From the NCBI GenBank assembly GCA_963705355.1, contig OY970070.1, positions 1,736,001 through 1,800,000 of the forward strand: a DNA stretch of 64,000 bases, in the 5' to 3' direction. The notes below the pieces were generated by a model that was given only the letters and a program-made list of their open reading frames with translations, did no database searches and was not told the DNA's origin. Below, one piece after another: positions 17,446 to 25,855 of this stretch. Each line of letters begins with the position of its first letter. Position 1 is the first letter of the stretch. The DNA comes from COMBO-56-21 sp963705355. Its GTDB lineage: Archaea; Thermoplasmatota; Thermoplasmata; UBA10834. The translations under genes and the position numbers were made by a program.

Positions 17446-18111
17446 TCAGTCCCCGACTGCTGCCTTGGCGTTTTCCAGGGTGATCCTTGCAGTCGCGTGG
17501 TTCGCGAGCTCTTTGTCATGCGTTGCGAGTACTATCGTCGTGCCGAAGTCCCTCCTAGCCAATCCGAACATCTCCATCACATTTGCTGTGTTCTCAGCGT
17601 CCAAGTTGCCGGTTGGCTCGTCCGCGAGGATAATCCTCGGCTCGTTCATCAGCGCCCTCGCAATCGCAGCCCTCTGAGCTTCCCCCCCACTGATTTTGTT
17701 GGCTGTCTCGTTCGCTATGTGTTCGATGTCGAACTCCTGAAGCATTGCCTTGACCCGACCTCCGTCCTTCTTCCTTGAGAATCTGAGAGGGAGTGCTATG
17801 TTCTCTCTCACCGTCAGGTCCATGAGCAGGTTGAAATCCTGGAAGACGAACCCGATTTTCTCAAGTCGCATCTTCGCGAGCTCATCCTCTGAAAGACTCG
17901 CTATGCTCTCTCCGTCGACGGCGACGAACCCAGAGGTCGGCCTGTCCAGACCGCCTAGTATGTTGAGTAGAGTCGTCTTTCCGCATCCCGATTTGCCGTA
18001 GACCATGACGAACTCCCCTTCGTCGACTGAAAAAGAAACTCCGTCAAGGACTGCGCTTCTGCCATTGTACTTCTTGACTAGGTCTCTGACCTCTATGACG
18101 TGCTCGGCCAT
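17446..18111 (-). CDS. ABC transporter ATP-binding protein (LolD/MacB-like)
   Basis: From ATG 18111 the protein has 221 residues. It has Walker A (YGKSGCGKTTLL), a Q-loop (VFQDFNLL), the ABC signature (ISGGEAQRAAIARALM), Walker B (IILADEPTGNLD) and the H-loop His (VLATHDKEL). The length and the EPTGNLD form match the ATPases that power MacB/FtsX-type permeases. No permease gene is adjacent, so its partner lies elsewhere. A TATA box at 18137-18147 (GCTATTAATCG on the plus strand) sits 30 bases upstream and supports this start over the longer frame from 18213. Confidence 0.92.
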   Translation of the reverse strand: MAEHVIEVRDLVKKYNGRSAVLDGVSFSVDEGEFVMVYGKSGCGKTTLLNILGGLDRPTSGFVAVDGESIASLSEDELAKMRLEKIGFVFQDFNLLMDLTVRENIALPLRFSRKKDGGRVKAMLQEFDIEHIANETANKISGGEAQRAAIARALMNEPRIILADEPTGNLDAENTANVMEMFGLARRDFGTTIVLATHDKELANHATARITLENAKAAVGD

Positions 18112-18219
18112 TGCGTTCAACCCAACCGAGTGGAATGCTATTAATCGTTTTCGATTGGAATCGTCAAGACGAAATCTTTTGCCCCTGAGGCGATACGGAC
18201 AAGCGGGAGTCATGAAGTG

Positions 18220-19020
18220 ATGAAGCTCGGTTACATGGTTAGTCTACGGGACATCAAAAGCCTCTCCATTGACGGTGCGGACTTCACAGAACTGCTGCTA
18301 TTTGGCCGGGATTCTGAGCACGTCAATCCGGATCTCCTGATGGAGACGCTTCGTCGCGCAATCCCTCCTATTGAGTTCGTTCACGCGCCTGAGTTCATTT
18401 CCGACCGAAGAGGCGAATCTCTTCTGGATCTCTCTTCGGAGAACGAGAGTTTGCGAAAGGCAAGTTTGCGCGCCGTCAAAGTTGCGCGGGACATCGCGGC
18501 GACGGTCGGTGACGCCAAGGTCGTTGTGCATCCGGGCGGGATTCGCGGCTCCGTCGGAGATCGCGAGAAGTTGCTATCCAACTTGGAGATGTCCCTATCA
18601 AAGCTCGGGCCATCGAGGCTTCTGCTTGAGAACATGCCTTGGTATTACTGGCACAGGAGATTCGGACGGATGGTGGCCAACATATGCATCACGGTCGAAG
18701 ACATGGAACGGGTCAGACCTTTGGTCGAAGGGTTCGCGCTCGATTTGTGCCACGGCTATCTCTCACGGCCGGAAGGAGACTCCACATATGGTGAGGAGTT
18801 CTGTTCTGCGTTTGGAAATGAGGTTCGTCATATCCACGCGTCGGATGCAAGAGCACCCGACCAGGAGGGCTTGCAGATCGGGGAAGGAGAGATCGATTTC
18901 TCCATCCTGAAGAGGATCGACGTGCCGATCCTCGTGGAGATTTGGAAAGGCCACGAGCACAACGGCAAGGGGTTCAGGCTGGGCATCGAGCGGCTGAGGG
19001 CTTTGGAGAAAGACCACTGA
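18220..19020 (+). CDS. TIM-barrel protein of the xylose isomerase/AP endonuclease 2 superfamily
   Basis: The 266-residue protein (ATG 18220; an in-frame GTG lies at 18217) shows a TIM-barrel pattern: KLGYMVSLRDI at strand 1, KVVVHPGGIRG with a metal-type His, LLLENMPWYYWHRR with a Glu, FALDLCHGYLS with Asp and His, VRHIHASDARAP with His, and VPILVEIWKG with Glu near the end. These fall where metal ligands lie in endonuclease IV-like and sugar isomerase-like enzymes. The precise activity is not evident. It is divergent from the ABC ATPase. Confidence 0.75.
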   Translation: MKLGYMVSLRDIKSLSIDGADFTELLLFGRDSEHVNPDLLMETLRRAIPPIEFVHAPEFISDRRGESLLDLSSENESLRKASLRAVKVARDIAATVGDAKVVVHPGGIRGSVGDREKLLSNLEMSLSKLGPSRLLLENMPWYYWHRRFGRMVANICITVEDMERVRPLVEGFALDLCHGYLSRPEGDSTYGEEFCSAFGNEVRHIHASDARAPDQEGLQIGEGEIDFSILKRIDVPILVEIWKGHEHNGKGFRLGIERLRALEKDH

Positions 19021-19185
19021 TTGGCGCGATTCTCACGGAGGACTTGCCGCGGTCTCAAGTGCGACTCGGCACATTCCACGCTATCATGCTTTCGATGGAA
19101 CACATGGTCCTACTGAACTTACGTGTGGAAGCGTCCAACAGTCTGATCCGAAGCCGAAAGCCACAAATGGTCAAGCGTTCTTTCA

Positions 19186-19449
19186 GTGGCAGAGGGGATT
19201 GAAGCGCGGCTGTCGGAGAAGATCGGCTTGGCAATGCTGATTTGGGTGGCTTTCGCGCTCCTCCTTGCGGGTAATGCAGGCCTTGCGGTCTTCCCGACAT
19301 TCATTCTGATAGGCGTGCTCGTCATACGCGAGCTCACTGACTCTTACACGCCCGTCCACATCAAGGAGCGCGTGGACTTCTTCATCTACGCCTTCCTCAT
19401 CGTGTTCGCCATCATCGTTGTAAGAAGGGTCCGGGAGATCCTGGGGTGA
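19186..19449 (+). CDS. Small two/three-TM membrane protein, paralogue of 24425-24679
   Basis: The 87-residue protein starts at GTG 19186. It has membrane segments at about 13-30, 33-48 and 65-80 and a conserved core LIGVLVIRELTDSYTP followed by KERVDFFIYAFLIVF. The same core (LIGLLVIRELTDGFLT, QRMDFFIYAGLVLF) occurs in the gene at 24425, so these are paralogues. I do not recognise a function. The charged R-E-L-T-D motif between helices is the most distinctive part. It precedes the ferredoxin pair by seven bases, which suggests co-transcription. Confidence 0.72.
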   Translation: MAEGIEARLSEKIGLAMLIWVAFALLLAGNAGLAVFPTFILIGVLVIRELTDSYTPVHIKERVDFFIYAFLIVFAIIVVRRVREILG

Positions 19450-19456
19450 TATTGAC

Positions 19457-19996
19457 TTGATTGAAGGAAGCGGATGCTACAGAAGACCACCGAGCACCTC
19501 ACTGAAGGTGGGAGGACTGGAGGTCGGGATTTCCGGCCTGCCCGAGATAATCGAGAAAGGGCTGGAGCAGATCGACTCCTCGGATGACAAGCAGAAGGAG
19601 GTCTTGTTCGCAGAGCTCAAGGCCAGGAACTATGTTCCCAGCTCCGTACAGGGAGAGTATCTTCGGGCCGTCTGGAACGAGTACAAGAAGTTCCGGCAGC
19701 ACAGGAGAGAGGAGCGCGAGGAGAGCTACATGGGTGTGCCGAGGGAAGAGATACAGTGGTTCCCGAATCTGGATCCCGGCAAGTGCTCCGGATGCAGTTC
19801 GTGTGTAGAGTTCTGCGCCCAGGGGGTTTTCTATTTCGCTGAGGGCAGGTCGCATGTCGTGAGGCCTTTCAATTGCATCGTTGGCCGGTCCAGCTGTCGC
19901 AGCTTCTGTCCCGAACAGGCGATTTCCTTCCCACCTCACGCCGAGTTGAAGCAAAGTCTGAAGAGCCTCCGAGAGAAGTATCGGCCTAGAGAGTGA
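19457..19996 (+). CDS. Ferredoxin-like protein with one complete and one degenerate Fe-S site
   Basis: The 179-residue protein begins at TTG 19457. An N-terminal domain (LKVGGLEVGISGLPEIIEKG, then LKARNYVPSSVQGEYLRAVW) is followed by a ferredoxin domain. Site 1 is complete (Cys110, 113, 116, 120: CSGCSSCVEFC). Site 2 has Cys140, Arg144, Cys147 and Cys151 (CIVGRSSCRSFCP), so one ligand is missing compared with its tandem neighbour (CVVSCTGCKGQCP). It may therefore bind a 3Fe-4S cluster or none there. It is closely related to the next gene, and both precede the arsenite exporter. A role in redox chemistry of thiols or arsenic is inference. Confidence 0.8.
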   Translation: MIEGSGCYRRPPSTSLKVGGLEVGISGLPEIIEKGLEQIDSSDDKQKEVLFAELKARNYVPSSVQGEYLRAVWNEYKKFRQHRREEREESYMGVPREEIQWFPNLDPGKCSGCSSCVEFCAQGVFYFAEGRSHVVRPFNCIVGRSSCRSFCPEQAISFPPHAELKQSLKSLREKYRPRE

Positions 19997-20015
19997 AACC
20001 CCGTCGGTGCATTCC

Positions 20016-20552
20016 ATGTGCGGTCCTTGCTGTCCCGGAAAGCCGAGCACGAAGCGCCTCAAGATAGGCGGCCAGGAGGTCGGGATTGCAGGCTTCGACG
20101 AGATCATGGCCAAGGGTCTCGAGCACATCGATGATACGGACGCTGACCAGCGAGAGGTCATTCTTCGGGAGCTGAAGGTCCACAACTATGTGCCCGAGTC
20201 CGTCGAGAGAGATTATCTGAATGCCGTCTGGGCGGAGTTCAAGCAGGTGAGGGCGAAGAGACTCGGACAGCTGGAAGAGAAATATCATGGTATACCGCGC
20301 GAGGAGATCCCCTGGTACCCGAGGATCGACTACGAGCGCTGTACGGGCTGCGGCGTCTGCGTCAAGTTCTGTCAGAAGGGCGTGTACACGTTCGACGAGA
20401 AGCCTCACGTCACTAACCCGTACCGATGTGTGGTCAGCTGCACGGGATGCAAGGGCCAGTGTCCGGAGGACGTGATTTCCTTTCCATCACTGGTCGAGCT
20501 GAGAGATATCATGAAGAGCCTACGGAAGAAATACGGCTTGCTCACAGAATGA
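20016..20552 (+). CDS. Ferredoxin-like protein with CxxCC N-terminus
   Basis: The 178-residue protein starts at ATG 20016 (GTG 20007 is possible). It opens with a thiol-rich MCGPCCPGKPSTK, then the same domain as its neighbour (LKIGGQEVGIAGFDEI; LKVHNYVPESVERDYLNAVW). A two-cluster ferredoxin domain follows with all eight cysteines: Cys109, 112, 115, 119 and Cys138, 142, 145, 149. It lies 19 bases after its paralogue and 4 bases before the Acr3 gene, so all three are probably one operon. The CxxCC head could bind a soft metal or metalloid; this is inference. Confidence 0.83.
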   Translation: MCGPCCPGKPSTKRLKIGGQEVGIAGFDEIMAKGLEHIDDTDADQREVILRELKVHNYVPESVERDYLNAVWAEFKQVRAKRLGQLEEKYHGIPREEIPWYPRIDYERCTGCGVCVKFCQKGVYTFDEKPHVTNPYRCVVSCTGCKGQCPEDVISFPSLVELRDIMKSLRKKYGLLTE

Positions 20553-20556
20553 TACC

Positions 20557-21675
20557 ATGCCTTCCGATTGCACGAGTCCGCAGCCATGCGATTCGCCAAA
20601 GAAGAGGCTCTCGTTCCTCGACGAGTTCCTCACTCTTTGGATATTCCTGGCAATGGCCGCGGGCCTCGGACTCGGTTATGCCTTCCCCCAACTTGCAGAT
20701 ATCCTGGACTCGGTGAAGGTCTTCAACGTCTCGCTGCCGATAGCAATTGGCCTGCTCGTCATGATGTACCCGCCCTTGGCGAAGGTGCATTATGATGAAC
20801 TGGGGAAGCTGCGCCAGGCGAAGAAGATGCTCAGCACTTCCCTCGTCCTGAACTGGGCCATTGGCCCGGTCTTGATGTTCGTTCTCGCATGGCTCGCATT
20901 CCCCGGGACAGATGATGTTTCGACCTCTTTCAGGAACGGACTGATACTCATCGGTCTCGCGCGATGCATAGCGATGGTCCTTGTTTGGAATATGCTCGCC
21001 GAGGGCGACTGCGAGTACTGCGCGGTCCTCGTTGCGCTGAACTCGGTGTTCCAGATATTCATGTACTCGATCCTCGCGTACTTCTTCATCACGGTCATGA
21101 CGCCCGTCATCGTTCCATCGGCGGAAGCGGCGGTCGTCAACATCACGATGGCCGACATCGCAAAGAACGTTCTCATCTTCTTGGGGATCCCGTTCGCGGC
21201 TGGAGTCGCGAGCTGGTTCTTCCTCGCACGAAGGAAGGGAAGAGAGTGGTACGACCGCGTCTTCGTCACAAGGATAAGCCCTTTCGCCTTGATAGGTCTC
21301 CTGTTCACAATAGTAATCATGTTCGCGTTGCAGGGGGAGGAGATAATCAGCCGTCCCCTTGAGGTCATCCGCGTCGCACTACCTCTCCTCGCCTATTTTC
21401 TGCTGATGTTCTTCATGAGCTTCGGTCTATCGCACCGTCTCGGATTCACTTACGGGCAAGCCGCTACCCAATCGTTCACCGCTGCTAGCAACAACTTCGA
21501 GCTTGCTATCGCGGTCGCAGTTGCGACATTCACAATCTCATCGATAGAGGCGTTCACCGCAGTCATCGGGCCCCTGATGGAGGTGCCGGTCCTCATCAGC
21601 CTTGTGAACGTCGCGCTTTGGATCAAGATGAGGTACTACGGACCGAACGGCTTGCCAATCCGCCGAGAATCCTGA
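20557..21675 (+). CDS. acr3: Arsenite efflux permease Acr3
   Basis: The 372-residue protein has about ten membrane helices with family features of the Acr3 (ArsB-independent) arsenite permeases: LWIFLAMAAGLGLGYAFPQL, LPIAIGLLVMMYPPLAKVHY, the essential helix-4 cysteine Cys137 in LIGLARCIAMVLVWN, LNSVFQIFMYSILAYFF and the late FTAASNNFELAIAVAVA. It exports arsenite or antimonite from the cytoplasm using the ion gradient. The ferredoxin-like gene directly upstream (4-base gap) suggests joint expression. No ArsR-type regulator is next to it; the PadR/ArsM module is 29 kb away. Confidence 0.93.
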   Translation: MPSDCTSPQPCDSPKKRLSFLDEFLTLWIFLAMAAGLGLGYAFPQLADILDSVKVFNVSLPIAIGLLVMMYPPLAKVHYDELGKLRQAKKMLSTSLVLNWAIGPVLMFVLAWLAFPGTDDVSTSFRNGLILIGLARCIAMVLVWNMLAEGDCEYCAVLVALNSVFQIFMYSILAYFFITVMTPVIVPSAEAAVVNITMADIAKNVLIFLGIPFAAGVASWFFLARRKGREWYDRVFVTRISPFALIGLLFTIVIMFALQGEEIISRPLEVIRVALPLLAYFLLMFFMSFGLSHRLGFTYGQAATQSFTAASNNFELAIAVAVATFTISSIEAFTAVIGPLMEVPVLISLVNVALWIKMRYYGPNGLPIRRES

Positions 21676-21735
21676 AATCCCCAAGGGCAATCTATTTGGT
21701 CATTGACATTGATTAGCACGTCGGGGCTGGCCGAA

Positions 21736-22113
21736 ATGAAGCAATTCAATGTTTTTGTTGACGACAAGATCGGTGAGCTGGCACGTGTGACAGAGGCGCT
21801 GGCGGCGAACGCAATCAACATCAGGGGGCTCGCGACTGATACGCTGGGTCTGAGACCCGCTGTCAAGGTGGTGACGGACGATGAACTGTCCACCAGGAAG
21901 GCGCTTTCGCGGGCCGGTCTCGAATTCGAGGAAAGCGAAGTGGTGATCGTGGGCCTCATCGATAGGCCAGGCGAAGTCGCAAAGATCGCACGGCGGGCAG
22001 CGAAAGCTGGCATCAACATAAGTTCGGTTTTTCTTATTGGGAGGAAGGACACGCCCGCGGCACTCGCTTTGGTGGCAGACGACCCCAAGAAGGCGAAGAA
22101 GGCGCTCGAGTAG
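21736..22113 (+). CDS. Tandem ACT-domain protein
   Basis: From ATG 21736 the protein has 125 residues made of two ACT repeats (MKQFNVFVDDKIGELARVTE, then EVVIVGLIDRPGEVAKIARR). ACT domains bind amino acids and form regulatory dimers. Stand-alone tandem ACT proteins of this size are common in archaea; their partners are usually amino-acid or purine enzymes. A TATA-like TCTATTTGGT at 21691-21700 supports a short leader. It converges with proC, one base apart. The amino acid bound cannot be read. Confidence 0.85.
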   Translation: MKQFNVFVDDKIGELARVTEALAANAINIRGLATDTLGLRPAVKVVTDDELSTRKALSRAGLEFEESEVVIVGLIDRPGEVAKIARRAAKAGINISSVFLIGRKDTPAALALVADDPKKAKKALE

Positions 22114-22114
22114 T

Positions 22115-22939
22115 TCATTCCTTCCGCTGAGATCCCAACTCGGTCGACCTCTTGGCTGCAATCTCGACGGCATCAATCAGAAGAGCCTTCAGCCCGTTCC
22201 TTTCCAGCGAGTGCAGTGCGCTGATTGCAGTCCCGCCTGGAGAGGTCACCAGATCCTTGAGTTTAGCGGGATGCTCCTTAGTGTCCTTGATCAGCTTCGA
22301 TGATCCGATCAGAGTCTGGACGGCCAACACGTTGGCCATGTCCCTAGAAAGCCCGACCTTGACCCCGGCGTCCGAAAGTCCTTCGAGTATCTGGAAAACG
22401 TACATCGGGCCCGTTCCGCTCAGCCCGGTGACAGCGTCCATGAGGTCCTCCTCGACGTCGACCACGATGCCGACCGACTCGAAGATGTGCCTGGCGATCC
22501 TGAGATGCTCCTCGTTCGAGTACTTGCCCGGGCAGATGGCTGTCGCGGCCTCTCTCACGACTGCCGCGATGTTCGGCATCGCTCGTATGACGGGGACCTT
22601 ACCCCCGAGTTTCTCCTCGATGAAGCCTGTCGTGACCCCGGCGGCCACTGATATGACGAGCTTTGCGTCCTTCATGACCGGCTTCATCTCTTCGAGGATA
22701 TGTGCCATGATTTGTGGCTTCACGGACAGCAGGACGACATCGGCCCAGTTCGCAGCATCGACGTTCGAGTGCGAGGTCTTGATGCCGCGGGCCATCCCCT
22801 TTGCCTTGTCGATCCTCTCCTTCAACGGCTCGGCAATCATCATTCGTTCCGGGTCCGCCCACTTCGTCTGCAAGATCCCGCTCGCGAGGGCCATCCCCAT
22901 GTTCCCTCCGCCGATGATCGCAATCTTCTTGCTTTTCAT
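22115..22939 (-). CDS. proC: Pyrroline-5-carboxylate reductase
   Basis: From ATG 22939 the protein has 274 residues. The N-terminal Rossmann motif is KIAIIGGGNMGMALASGIL. The family signature is complete: VLLSVKPQ, ISVAAGVTTGFIEEKL, VIRAMPNIAAVVREAATAI, and the C-terminal DAVTGLSGTGPMYVFQILEG and LKDLVTSPGGTAISALHSLE. It reduces pyrroline-5-carboxylate to proline with NAD(P)H. A TATA-like GGTTAAATACC lies at 22981-22991. The longer frame from 23080 adds only non-conserved residues. Confidence 0.96.
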   Translation of the reverse strand: MKSKKIAIIGGGNMGMALASGILQTKWADPERMMIAEPLKERIDKAKGMARGIKTSHSNVDAANWADVVLLSVKPQIMAHILEEMKPVMKDAKLVISVAAGVTTGFIEEKLGGKVPVIRAMPNIAAVVREAATAICPGKYSNEEHLRIARHIFESVGIVVDVEEDLMDAVTGLSGTGPMYVFQILEGLSDAGVKVGLSRDMANVLAVQTLIGSSKLIKDTKEHPAKLKDLVTSPGGTAISALHSLERNGLKALLIDAVEIAAKRSTELGSQRKE

Positions 22940-23112
22940 GACAGTCCAGCCTCGGACGCTTCTATCGCCACATTGAGCGAGGTATTTAACCCAGAGTGTA
23001 CAAAGATGAACGTTCGAATCATGGCGTTCCGTGCCAGACTCGTTCGCAAGAAGGGTTATCCATTGTGGCGCGAATGACATTGTCGCAGGCGCTCGTCGAG
23101 TGAATCCTGATG

Positions 23113-23325
23113 ATGAAGCAGATGAAGTTGGAGTCCACGGTTCAGTGTCCTAAGTGCGGCTTCAGAAGCACCGAACAGATGCCGACGGACTACTGTCTGG
23201 TGCAGTATGAGTGCAAGAACTGTGGCCACATCATGACGCCAAGGAAGGGCACGTGCTGCATATTCTGCTCCTTTGGCGATGTGAAGTGCCCTTCGATTCA
23301 GCTCTCGGAATCGCGTGAGACCTGA
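23113..23325 (+). CDS. Small zinc-ribbon protein with GxCCxFCSxG motif
   Basis: The 70-residue protein has Cys12-x2-Cys15 (QCPKCGFRS) and Cys34-x2-Cys37 (ECKNCGHI), which make one zinc ribbon, then GTCCIFCSFGDVKCPSIQ with four more cysteines (48, 49, 52, 59). The C-terminal motif matches a family of short metal-binding proteins of unknown function that are often encoded near metal- or metalloid-handling genes. Two adjacent ATGs (23110 and 23113) are possible starts. It stands alone between proC and the DUF1616 gene. Confidence 0.8.
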   Translation: MKQMKLESTVQCPKCGFRSTEQMPTDYCLVQYECKNCGHIMTPRKGTCCIFCSFGDVKCPSIQLSESRET

Positions 23326-23353
23326 ACACTCCTGAATCCGCTAGCTCATGTTC

Positions 23354-24298
23354 TCAAGTCACGTTCAGCCAGAGGTGGACTTCTCGGTATGCGTTCTGCG
23401 TTATCGGTTGCCCCTCGATGTAGAGCAGAAGCTGGAGCTTCCAAGTGCCGGCTGCTGTCACATTGAAGTCGAAGGTCTGGTTGTAATATTCCAGGTGTTT
23501 CAGTGTGAAATTCTGCGCGATCGCCAGGTGAGGCAAGAGCGCATGAGACTGACCCCAGTCGATAGAATACTGCGAGACGGACGAGCTGTTGTCCGTCTGG
23601 TTCGTGAGCACAATCGCGATCGTATAGTTGACCTGCCTGTGCTCAAAGGATTTGATCGTTAGCAGAATCCTCGCATCTTGGCCTAGAGTGAGGTTTCTGG
23701 GGTAGTCCGTGGCCATTCCGCCAGGCCCGAGTATGGCCAGCTGTGTGAACCTCTCCCCGACCCGAGGGGTCGTGATTGCCCATGCAAGCACGACGACAGA
23801 TGCCACTAGCATCACGACAATCCCCACTGTCAGGATCTTGTCGACCAGAGGCATCCCCCGGAAGTCCATTTCGAAGTTGACTATTATCGCGAACCGCTCG
23901 TCGACGGGGAGCCTCATCCTGCGGTACCATCCCACGAGGGAGACGCCGATGATGAACGCGGAGACAGAGGCGAGAATCGGGTCGAGCCTTATGCCCCAAG
24001 GCGTGAAGTTGAGCGCCAGACCTATCAGGGGAACGATGGCGATGCTGAGCCCGAAGCTGAGCGCAACCCTCTCGATGCCGTCGATCTGGTCGTTTTCCGG
24101 AAACAGTGCCGCCGTAGCAGCATAGCCCGGCAGAAAGAGAACGAAGATCAGACCTAGTATCTGCCTGACAGCGTTGTGTGGCGCGAGGTAAACCAGAGCA
24201 ATGAGGACGAGCGCCAGCACAGTGCACGCAAGTAGATCGTACGGAGTATCGCGAACTTCAAGGTGGAATCTCCAAGGACGCCCTTCACCCTCTGCCAT
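23354..24298 (-). CDS. DUF1616 membrane protein
   Basis: From ATG 24298 the protein has 314 residues. Four membrane segments (about 23-43, 48-68, 77-100, 108-130) with the DUF1616 signature LGLIFVLFLPGYAATAALFP are followed by a fifth segment near 155-180. An extracellular beta domain follows (ARILLTIKSFEHRQVNYTIA, FDFNVTAAGTWKLQLLLYI) with several N-x-S/T sites. DUF1616 proteins are archaeal surface-associated membrane proteins often found near glycosylation genes; the activity is unknown. The TATA-like ATTTCATATACA (24325-24336) lies about 32 bases upstream of this ATG. Confidence 0.85.
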   Translation of the reverse strand: MAEGEGRPWRFHLEVRDTPYDLLACTVLALVLIALVYLAPHNAVRQILGLIFVLFLPGYAATAALFPENDQIDGIERVALSFGLSIAIVPLIGLALNFTPWGIRLDPILASVSAFIIGVSLVGWYRRMRLPVDERFAIIVNFEMDFRGMPLVDKILTVGIVVMLVASVVVLAWAITTPRVGERFTQLAILGPGGMATDYPRNLTLGQDARILLTIKSFEHRQVNYTIAIVLTNQTDNSSSVSQYSIDWGQSHALLPHLAIAQNFTLKHLEYYNQTFDFNVTAAGTWKLQLLLYIEGQPITQNAYREVHLWLNVT

Positions 24299-24424
24299 CA
24301 CAGTTCCACTCCGAAACATACTACTGTATATGAAATCTAGCGCATTCAAAGGGAGGATATTATAGAGCTCTCCTGCATTTCAAGTATCTGAGGAGGACCT
24401 GGAAGGTCCTGAATCTCTCGACAG

Positions 24425-24679
24425 GTGTGCACTTTGCTGGTATCATACAAGATCTTCATCAGTATGCTAGTGTGGACTGTCATTTCTGTACTGATATCGT
24501 TGTCTGCTGGCATCGAGGTCCTTGCCACGCTAGTACTCATCGGTCTCCTAGTGATAAGAGAACTCACGGACGGCTTCCTCACGAACGAACTCCGGCAGCG
24601 GATGGACTTCTTCATCTATGCGGGTCTCGTGTTGTTCGTCGCTGTAGTCCTGAGACGCGTATGGCTCGTCCTCTCCTGA
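24425..24679 (+). CDS. Small membrane protein, paralogue of 19186-19449
   Basis: This ORF of up to 84 residues shares the core LIGLLVIRELTDGFLT and RMDFFIYAGLVLFVAVVLRRV with the gene at 19186. The frame opens at GTG 24425 (VCTLLVSYKIFISMLVWT), but a start at a later Met is possible. It sits on the plus strand between DUF1616 and DUF4350 genes, which are both on the minus strand, and its stop abuts the DUF4350 stop. The function is unknown. Conservation of the loop between two copies argues that it is a real protein. Confidence 0.68.
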   Translation: MCTLLVSYKIFISMLVWTVISVLISLSAGIEVLATLVLIGLLVIRELTDGFLTNELRQRMDFFIYAGLVLFVAVVLRRVWLVLS

Positions 24680-25855
24680 TCATTTCTGCTCGAGCGTCTT
24701 GCCGTGTCGTTCTCGCTCACGCAGCAGATACCTCACGAGTCCGGTTTTCCATTCCGGATGCTCCTGTGCGATTCTTTCAACGAGCTCCTCCTTGCCCATA
24801 GCCGTCTGTGGAGTTGGAGCTTTCCTTCTGAAGAAGCTGAGCCCGAGGGCCTCCACAATCTTGCTGATCACTAGCCTCGTTCTCCGCGCTATCCATGACC
24901 CAGTCCTGTCGACAACGTCGGTGAAGATCCAAAGCGTCAGGATCAAAGTGAGGGAGACGATAGCAGCCTTCGCGTTGTTCGACACTTGGCCCGTGAACTG
25001 CATCGTGACTGCAACAGGATCGAAGAAGGTGCGATGGCTTTCATCGAAATAGACTGCGGTCCTCCCATTGCAGACCTCGTCGATCAGGTTCGCGCCGAAG
25101 ACGCTGTTGTCCATGTGGCTTGCCATCCCGTTGATCAGGACGCTCGGATCCGACAGTAGAAGTATCGTGCCCGTCCCCAAGTGTTCTCGAGCTACGATCG
25201 GGAAAGGCCCCCTTGGTTCTCCCCATTCCTGCAGTCTGTCTCCGTTGGTGTCCAGCCAGCTTGCAATGCTCGAGAACGCAACGACTTCGGTGCTCGCATT
25301 GGTTGTCAAAGAGGACGGATAGTTAAGCAGCAAGGTGCTCACATTCTTCGTGAGCGAATCGGGTCTTAGATCGTAGACGACACTGAACTCGGGCTGCTTT
25401 TCGAAAGACAAGTCCATCACCAATCGGTTCGAGAATCGCGAAGTCGCACCCATCTTCTGTAGGAGGCTATTGCCAGTCCCGAAATCGTCCGCAAGCAGGA
25501 GCTCACCACCGTTTCTCACGAACTCTCCCACGATTGTTCCCTCTGCTGAGGTGAAAGTCTTTCCTGGGCCGATGACAATCAGCGCACTCGTTTTCGGGTC
25601 GAGATTGATTTGGTCCAGACCCAACTGGGCGATCGATATCTCGGTCCCTGAGGACTTGACCACGAAGTCTGGAGCGAACTTGCCCGCTTTGTATGTAAGG
25701 ATTGCGAGCTTGCTAGTTCCATTCCATCCTGAGTTGAATATGGAGAAATCAGCCGTAGTGGAGACTACAGGTGCGGTCATGCTTATGATCAGCAACACGA
25801 CTGCAACGGCGACCGCTCCGACAGCCGCGAATCCTCTTCGGAGCCTAACCCGCAT
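24680..25855 (-). CDS. DUF4350-type membrane protein
   Basis: The 391-residue protein has an N-terminal membrane segment (10-32), an extracytoplasmic DUF4350-like domain (ALIVIGPGKTFTSAEGTIV, VRNGGELLLADDFGTGNSLL, GTGTILLLSDPSVLINGMA, AVYFDESHRTFF), a second membrane helix (about 295-315) and a basic cytoplasmic tail (LVERIAQEHPEWKTGLVRYL). DUF4350 proteins are usually encoded with MoxR, DUF58 and DUF4129 proteins. Here it overlaps the DUF4129 gene by 11 bases, which indicates an operon. Its biochemical role is unknown. Confidence 0.85.
   Translation of the reverse strand: MRVRLRRGFAAVGAVAVAVVLLIISMTAPVVSTTADFSIFNSGWNGTSKLAILTYKAGKFAPDFVVKSSGTEISIAQLGLDQINLDPKTSALIVIGPGKTFTSAEGTIVGEFVRNGGELLLADDFGTGNSLLQKMGATSRFSNRLVMDLSFEKQPEFSVVYDLRPDSLTKNVSTLLLNYPSSLTTNASTEVVAFSSIASWLDTNGDRLQEWGEPRGPFPIVAREHLGTGTILLLSDPSVLINGMASHMDNSVFGANLIDEVCNGRTAVYFDESHRTFFDPVAVTMQFTGQVSNNAKAAIVSLTLILTLWIFTDVVDRTGSWIARRTRLVISKIVEALGLSFFRRKAPTPQTAMGKEELVERIAQEHPEWKTGLVRYLLRERERHGKTLEQK

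Noticed and set aside
19499..20185. A 228-codon minus-strand ORF across both ferredoxin-like genes
   Set aside because: The plus strand has conserved cysteine motifs in two paralogous genes; the antisense frame has no domain and persists only because the two genes are similar.
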